Assembly (NCBI RefSeq): GCF_040115645.1 | Contig: NC_089558.1 | Span: 2,108,001-2,172,000 of the forward strand | Length of the DNA stretch: 64,000 bases | Source: Euwallacea fornicatus | Taxonomy: Eukaryota; Arthropoda; Insecta; Coleoptera; Curculionidae | Direction: 5' to 3' | Shown here: positions 59,775 through 64,000 of the stretch, piece by piece | Numbering within the stretch: the first letter of the stretch is position 1 | Layout: every line of letters starts with the position of its first letter | Notes under the pieces: model-generated | What the model was told of the DNA's origin: nothing | Seen by the model: the letters and a program-made list of their open reading frames with translations, nothing else | Database searches by the model: none | Made by a program: the position numbers and the translations under genes

Positions 59775-60540
59775 GAACAGTCTTTTTCCATTTTCGCCAA
59801 ATGTGGCCGCTTTTCCGTAATTCCTTCGGTCGAACGCTTCAATAAATTTGTATAATGCTCTCCGTTTATTGTTTTTTCTTCAAGAAGACATGTAACAAAA
59901 ATGATCCCATATACATCTCAAAAAAAACTGGCGCCATTGCCTTTCCTGCTAATGGAACGGGTTTCGCCTTCTTTGGAGCCGATTCTCCCCTTTGAGCCCG
60001 TTCTTTTTACTGCTCCTTCGTCACAGGTGTAAAATGATGAACTCATGTTTCATTCATGGCTACGATGCCATCCATGGTACACGCAAAAAACTCGACGTTA
60101 TTGTTGCGAAGCTGCCAAACACTCCCTTGAAGCATCCTCACAGCGCAGTTTTTGTCCATCACAGCTCTCTCATATTCAATTGTTCGAGCAAAATGCGATA
60201 TACAGTGCCTTTTGAAGCACCTGTCATGTGTGATGGCTGGCGCAATTTCGGCCGACGGCCCTCCAGTACAGTTTTGTGGATTTTCGCTACAATTTATGTA
60301 GTGGCCAGATCTGGAGTGTCGTCGGGCCGGCCACTGCGGGGCTCGTTTTGGCACGTCGCACATCAGCGTTTAAACTCTGCTACCCAATATTTTGCAGTTG
60401 TTAATGAAGCATCAGATTTCCCCACAGTAGAACCTAACTCCGCCGTGTGTTAATTGCCCTCACACCTTCCAAATAAAAGTATTGATTCGCGTATCAAATA
60501 CCGGTTTTTCCATGTTAGTAAAATCTCCAATAGCGTTCAC
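59775..60540 (-). pseudogene. mariner transposase, second family, copy 3, broken and 3'-truncated
   Basis: The minus strand reads MEKPVFDTRINTFIWKV, GSRV*TLMCDVPKRAPQWPA (inside a frameshifted FKRGR..QDEPRSG region), RRHSRSGHYINCSENPQNC, MDGIVAMNET at the first catalytic site, VHHFTPVTKEQ, ESAPKKAKPVPLAGKAMAPV, and ends in the AKKK-like segment just before the second aspartate would occur. Stops and frameshifts are frequent. The plus-strand 153-codon frame at 59992-60453 is its shadow. Confidence 0.75.
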
Positions 60541-60568
60541 CAGAAACGGCTCCAAAACCGAGACAAAT

Positions 60569-60889
60569 CTGTTGTGAAATTAACTGTGCAGGGAAGGGGT
60601 GATTAGAGTAACACACGCGAAAAGATTATGAAAGTATAAGAGTTGCAGTTTAATGAAGGGCCAAGAAACTAAATCTTAGCGATGGTTACCGAACTGCTTG
60701 GACACTGTGTGAACAGCTAAACACAAAAAGATTAGGTCTGTGCATATGGGGCTAAAAAGGGCATAACTTAGGACCTAGACGTAAACACAAACAATCTCCC
60801 CTGCCTAAAGCAATCAATTACAAGAGTTTATCACCAAAGAGGGTGACCGTTCCCACAGGACATCTTTAATGTTGTAATATTTAACAGCG
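60569..60889. mobile_element. Small insertion in mariner copy 3
   Basis: Compared with copy 1, about 320 bases are inserted between GACAAAT and CAACGCAGCAC. The insert ends resemble inverted repeats (CTGTTGTGAAATTA and the inverse of TAATATTTAACAGCG), which suggests a MITE. The family is not identified. Confidence 0.45.
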
Positions 60890-61019
60890 TCAACGCAGCA
60901 CGCTCAGACTTCTGACACGAGCTTTTTAGGGTTAGGTCTCTGTAATATCGGCCAATTTTTGACAAAAGAATCGCCATCTATACGTCGGGCCGGTCACTTC
61001 AGGGCCTGCTCTCGTCACT

Positions 61020-62515
61020 ACACTAAGTTAAGAGTCTTGGAGCCGCATCAATGGAGAAACTGAAGGGAAAGTAATTATACCTCAGTTTATCAGGGCTTTT
61101 TGTCAAGCTAAATGGAAAAAAGCAGTTATAAATTGGCTCGAAATTATTCAGGACAGTTTGAAATTAAAACATTTTTCTTTCAACTTTTCACCCTTTCTGC
61201 TGTCTGCGACCCGACTTCCTGCGCTTCTTGGAGAAATATAATTAACGCCCCTCGAGAGCGGAAAAATCTGACCTCCAGTCCTCTTGAATACCGATGAAAT
61301 ATGTCAGCGATAAGCTTTTCGAGGGAGATCGCATAATATGGCCCATCAGTAAAATGTAATAATTGCGAAACTATTGATGTCGAACATTTGGAATTTAATA
61401 TTCCGTCAGTGCAATGCACGAACCAAACGCAATTAAAAATTCATAATAGAATAATGGAATTGCCGTTCATTTTGATTTAAACGAACAATTAGGCAAATCG
61501 CATTATAAAACGTTGTGCGAGGTAGCGGAAAATTTGTGTTAATAGCGGATAATGCGCTCAAAGGCGGATCCACTCTCGAGACGAAACATATAATTTCAAG
61601 TGAACGAGCTTAAATTCTCAGATTTGTCACGTTTTTTTCTCTGCAAGACTCCTTAAAGTTAAAAGTTCGCTGCAGGGGCCGAACCGATGCAAATCGTGAA
61701 AATGCAAATATCGTATTAATATTTATATGGCGATGATTTCTATCTGCGCTCGCAAAACAAATAAATAAGCCATATGATATCATAGCAAACGGCCGGTGTG
61801 TGTTCACAAGAAATGTTCAATTCGTGGTTGGTAAGAGAGCACGATTAACATCGGGGCGCACGTTGCGATTTTTCAGAAAAGTTGAATTTACGGTAGCCGC
61901 AGTACCGGCAATGCAAATCAGATTTCCTCAACGGTACCGTGTACACATCGGGTTATTTTGGTATTTTTGCCGAAAGTGAATGTGGAACGCCGTGATGATT
62001 GAAAACGATTCTATGATGGAAACGGTATCGACGACCGCTGGGCCCCCCCAATCTAAAAATGATCATCGGACTGAGGTTTCCGTATTGAAGATGAAGAGTA
62101 CAGTGGCTCGCCGGATCAGTGACGCAACGACGATGATGGAAACAAATGTGTTGTCCGACGTTCTTGTGCGACAATCTGCCCTTTTCTCGCTTGTTCCATT
62201 CGGGAAGCCTTACACGAGAGCAAGGTTGGAATTGCGCACTATTCTCGCTTGAAATTGAGGATATCTTTCCTCCTCTTCCGAGTGGTCAGGTGGACAGTGA
62301 AGAACAATAATGTCGATAGCAATAAAATTTCGCTCAGGAACTTAGAAAATCTATTGGTGTAGACGATCGACATTTCCGATATTATTTACTTTAACTAATT
62401 TCCAGCAGTTTTCAGGACGCACGCAACTCTCCTCTCAACTAAGGATACGGTGCGCAAAGAAAATGTTCGCATACAATGTTTTTCTTAAACATAACATTTC
62501 CTTCAAGTTCAATTT
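61020..62515. other. Intronic sequence, nothing recognised
   Basis: The open frame at 61980-62252 has no recognisable domain, and no splice signals frame it well. No repeat was recognised. Confidence 0.3.
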
Positions 62516-62518
62516 GCT

Positions 62519-63082
62519 GTACAGAGTGATGCGTAATCTTTGTAGGAAACGAATATAATAACGACACCGCAAAATTTTCAAAAAATTATGATTCCGAGAA
62601 GGCAAAAAGTATTCGTACATGCATAATACACACAGTGCAGCAAGTATAATTTCATTCGAATTAACAATAATTATTATAATTAATATTTTGCATGCATGCC
62701 ATTAGCATTAATGATGCTTGGAGCCTTTCAAGCATTGACTGCGCGTCGAAGACCTAGATTTGGTTGAAATAATGTCACTATTCCATCTTTTTGAACGCTG
62801 TCCAGCGCTTTTGATGTTCAGCCCATTTCCTTCGACTATTATGTCGTTATTGAGAATTCCACGATAATGATTGTTGCATAAACCTCAAAAAAATAAATAA
62901 ATAAATAAAAACATGTTTACAAGTTCTGAAAAAAAAATGCATCTTGCAGGAATTCTCCATATGTACGAATACTTTTTTGGCCTTCCAGAATCATAATTTT
63001 TTGAAAATGTGTTTGTTACATCACTGTTTTCTTTTTTTTACAACATAGAAATGTACGTTCTAAGATTACACATCCCCATGTA
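62519..63082. mobile_element. Tc1-type foldback MITE, 62.5 kb
   Basis: Arms of about 105 bases (62519-62620 and 62960-63082) are inverted, diverged copies sharing GATG-GTAATCTT, TTTTCAAAAAATTATGATTC, and AAAAAGTATTCGTACAT. TA-like flanks are present (GTACAGAG on the left, CATGTAAC on the right). The core is AT-rich and noncoding, with an AAAT-type simple repeat at 62889-62908. Confidence 0.65.
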
Positions 63083-63108
63083 ACAGCTAATTGAATTTGG
63101 AGAAAATA

Positions 63109-63917
63109 CAAGGTGTTCCAAAAAGAGTCTGCCAAACTTAAGGAGGTTATAAGGGACTTTGCGGTGAATAATTTTTGCATAGGAATCGATAGTCAAAAAT
63201 GAACCGTTTTAACTCCAGAGTTATTTTTGCTCGAAAGACTTCGATATTCCACTTATGTGAACAGAATAAAACAACCAAAATCAAGTTTTTCGCGTCGTCA
63301 TACGAGTTTGTCAATTGCATTCTTAAATTCGATGTTCTTGAAATTTGATTTCAATCGCAATCGTAACAGATTAAGTACTTCACATGCGTTTGGTCCAATT
63401 TACGTTACGAACGTGTCAGATGGCCAGCGCGAAGTGCCGATTTAAGCCCGTTGAATTTTTTCTTTTTCCCCTTGGGTTGCATCAAGTCGTTTTTGTATGA
63501 AACTTCTGTAACCACCCAAGAGGAACTGTTGGGACGAGTAATTGCAGGCTCCGTTTTCGCGCAGCAAGACCTTAAAACGGGTGCGCGATCCTATGATTCA
63601 AAGAACAAATTTATGTAACCAGGTTGGGGGTAACCAATCTGAGTACAAGATAGATGTAGGAATGAATCAATGGCAGTCTGATATTCCTGGATATATTTTT
63701 GTGATAATTCCTTGGACGTTCTTGCTTATAAGTATTAAACGATAACAAATAAGAAAAACTTTCTTTATCAAAAGTTTTATGGAAAAATAGGAGCGTTATA
63801 ATTTTTTCAGAATATGGGTGTTTTCCTGCAAAAAACTCATAAGTCCCATGGATTAAATTTTTTGAAATTACTTTCCGTTTCCATGGAGTAAATGCGTCGA
63901 ATTTGAGACAGCCTGTG
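63109..63917 (+). mobile_element. DUF4817-group transposon, related to the 18.8 kb copy
   Basis: TA precedes the left tip CAAGGTGTTCC. The right part 63640-63917 is a diverged copy of the 18.8 kb element's right arm (inverse: CAAATTCGACGCATTTACTC, ATGGAAACGGAAAGTAAT, TTATTTGTTATCGTTTAA). A transposase end lies between. The left arm is too diverged to pair convincingly by eye, so it may be composite. Confidence 0.5.
63370..63620 (+). pseudogene. DUF4817-group transposase, C-terminal fragment
   Basis: The plus strand reads PARSADLSPLNFFFFPLGCI, KSFLYETSVTTQEELLGRVI and AGSVF in one frame. This matches WPARSPDLSPLDFFLWGCLKS..YET.V.T.EEL..RI..A. It sits directly before the right arm, the same order as at 19555-19797 before 19880-20191, which supports one family. 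Confidence 0.65.
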
Positions 63918-64000
63918 TATAAGCGTAACACAAGAGTGCCTTACATTGTTTAATACGTCAATTCTGATTATACAGTGTGTAACATTTACCCTGGAGTCGC

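Larger units (their letters stand above)
59635..61014 (-). mobile_element. mariner of the second family, copy 3, with a 5' end on both sides
   Basis: Both ends are the family's 5' end. The left 59635-59765 and, inverted, the right 60885-61014 match the first 130 bases of copy 1 (AGATGG-GATT-TT, ATATT-CA-AGACCTAACC, AAAAGCT-ATGTC). TA precedes the left end. The transposase runs right to left and is cut off near 59770, in the region coding for RKSGHIWRKWKK. The normal 3' end is absent. Confidence 0.75.
7178..64000 (+). other. Netrin intron 1, at least 56.8 kb (inferred)
   Basis: The netrin exon ends at a consensus donor, and no downstream piece with the next EGF repeats or NTR domain was found on either strand. 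Everything after 7177 that was recognised is mobile-element or simple-repeat sequence. The simplest reading is one large first intron. Small exons of other genes, or a missed netrin exon, cannot be excluded by eye. Confidence 0.6.

Noticed and set aside
59992..60453. 153-codon open frame on the plus strand
   Set aside because: Antisense of the broken mariner transposase, copy 3.
61980..62252. Possible 90-codon gene or exon
   Set aside because: No recognised domain, no convincing acceptor and donor around it, and an equally open frame on the other strand.
1..64000. CRISPR arrays, bacterial operons, rRNA or tRNA genes
   Set aside because: None seen. Repeats are inverted transposon arms, tandem satellite or microsatellites, and no cloverleaf or rRNA sequence was recognised by eye.

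Overview
This is a 64 kb window of an AT-rich insect nuclear genome. A beetle is possible, but the order cannot be fixed from the sequence. The signs are spliced genes with GT-AG introns, a metazoan netrin, and repeats typical of insects: mariner, Tc1, DUF4817-type transposases and an R1-like retrotransposon. No bacterial gene organisation is present.

Layout: (1) 380-3677 is a complete eight-exon gene on the plus strand for the SUMO-activating enzyme subunit UBA2. Its exons join without a frame break to 609 residues, and a polyadenylation signal follows at 3826. (2) 3850-5960 is an intergenic spacer with two small hAT-like MITEs and, just before the next gene, a GC-rich stretch holding three short palindromes. 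(3) 5968-7177 is the first coding exon of a netrin: signal peptide, laminin N-terminal domain and first laminin-EGF repeat. It ends at a canonical splice donor. (4) No later netrin exon was recognised in the remaining 56.8 kb, so that stretch is most simply one very long netrin intron.

The intron is dominated by decayed DNA transposons. The main group has long inverted arms, TA target duplications, tips resembling ACAGGGTG, and remnants of a transposase with an N-terminal DUF4817 helix-turn-helix and a C-terminal DDE domain. At least eleven coding fragments of this group are visible. Three elements keep only the DUF4817 part. There are also four mariner copies: one nearly complete at 48784-50064, three of a second family near 50.8, 53.2 and 59.6 kb. 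Others are several Tc1-like elements (one inserted in a mariner), a pogo-like element, an R1-like retrotransposon 3' fragment at 39.4-40.2 kb, hAT-like MITEs, microsatellites, and a GC-rich tandem array at 46.1-46.9 kb whose units carry a hairpin. Several elements are nested, so their relative ages can be read.

The two host genes have unrelated jobs (protein sumoylation in the nucleus; secreted axon guidance) and show no functional link beyond adjacency. No rRNA, tRNA or CRISPR array was found.
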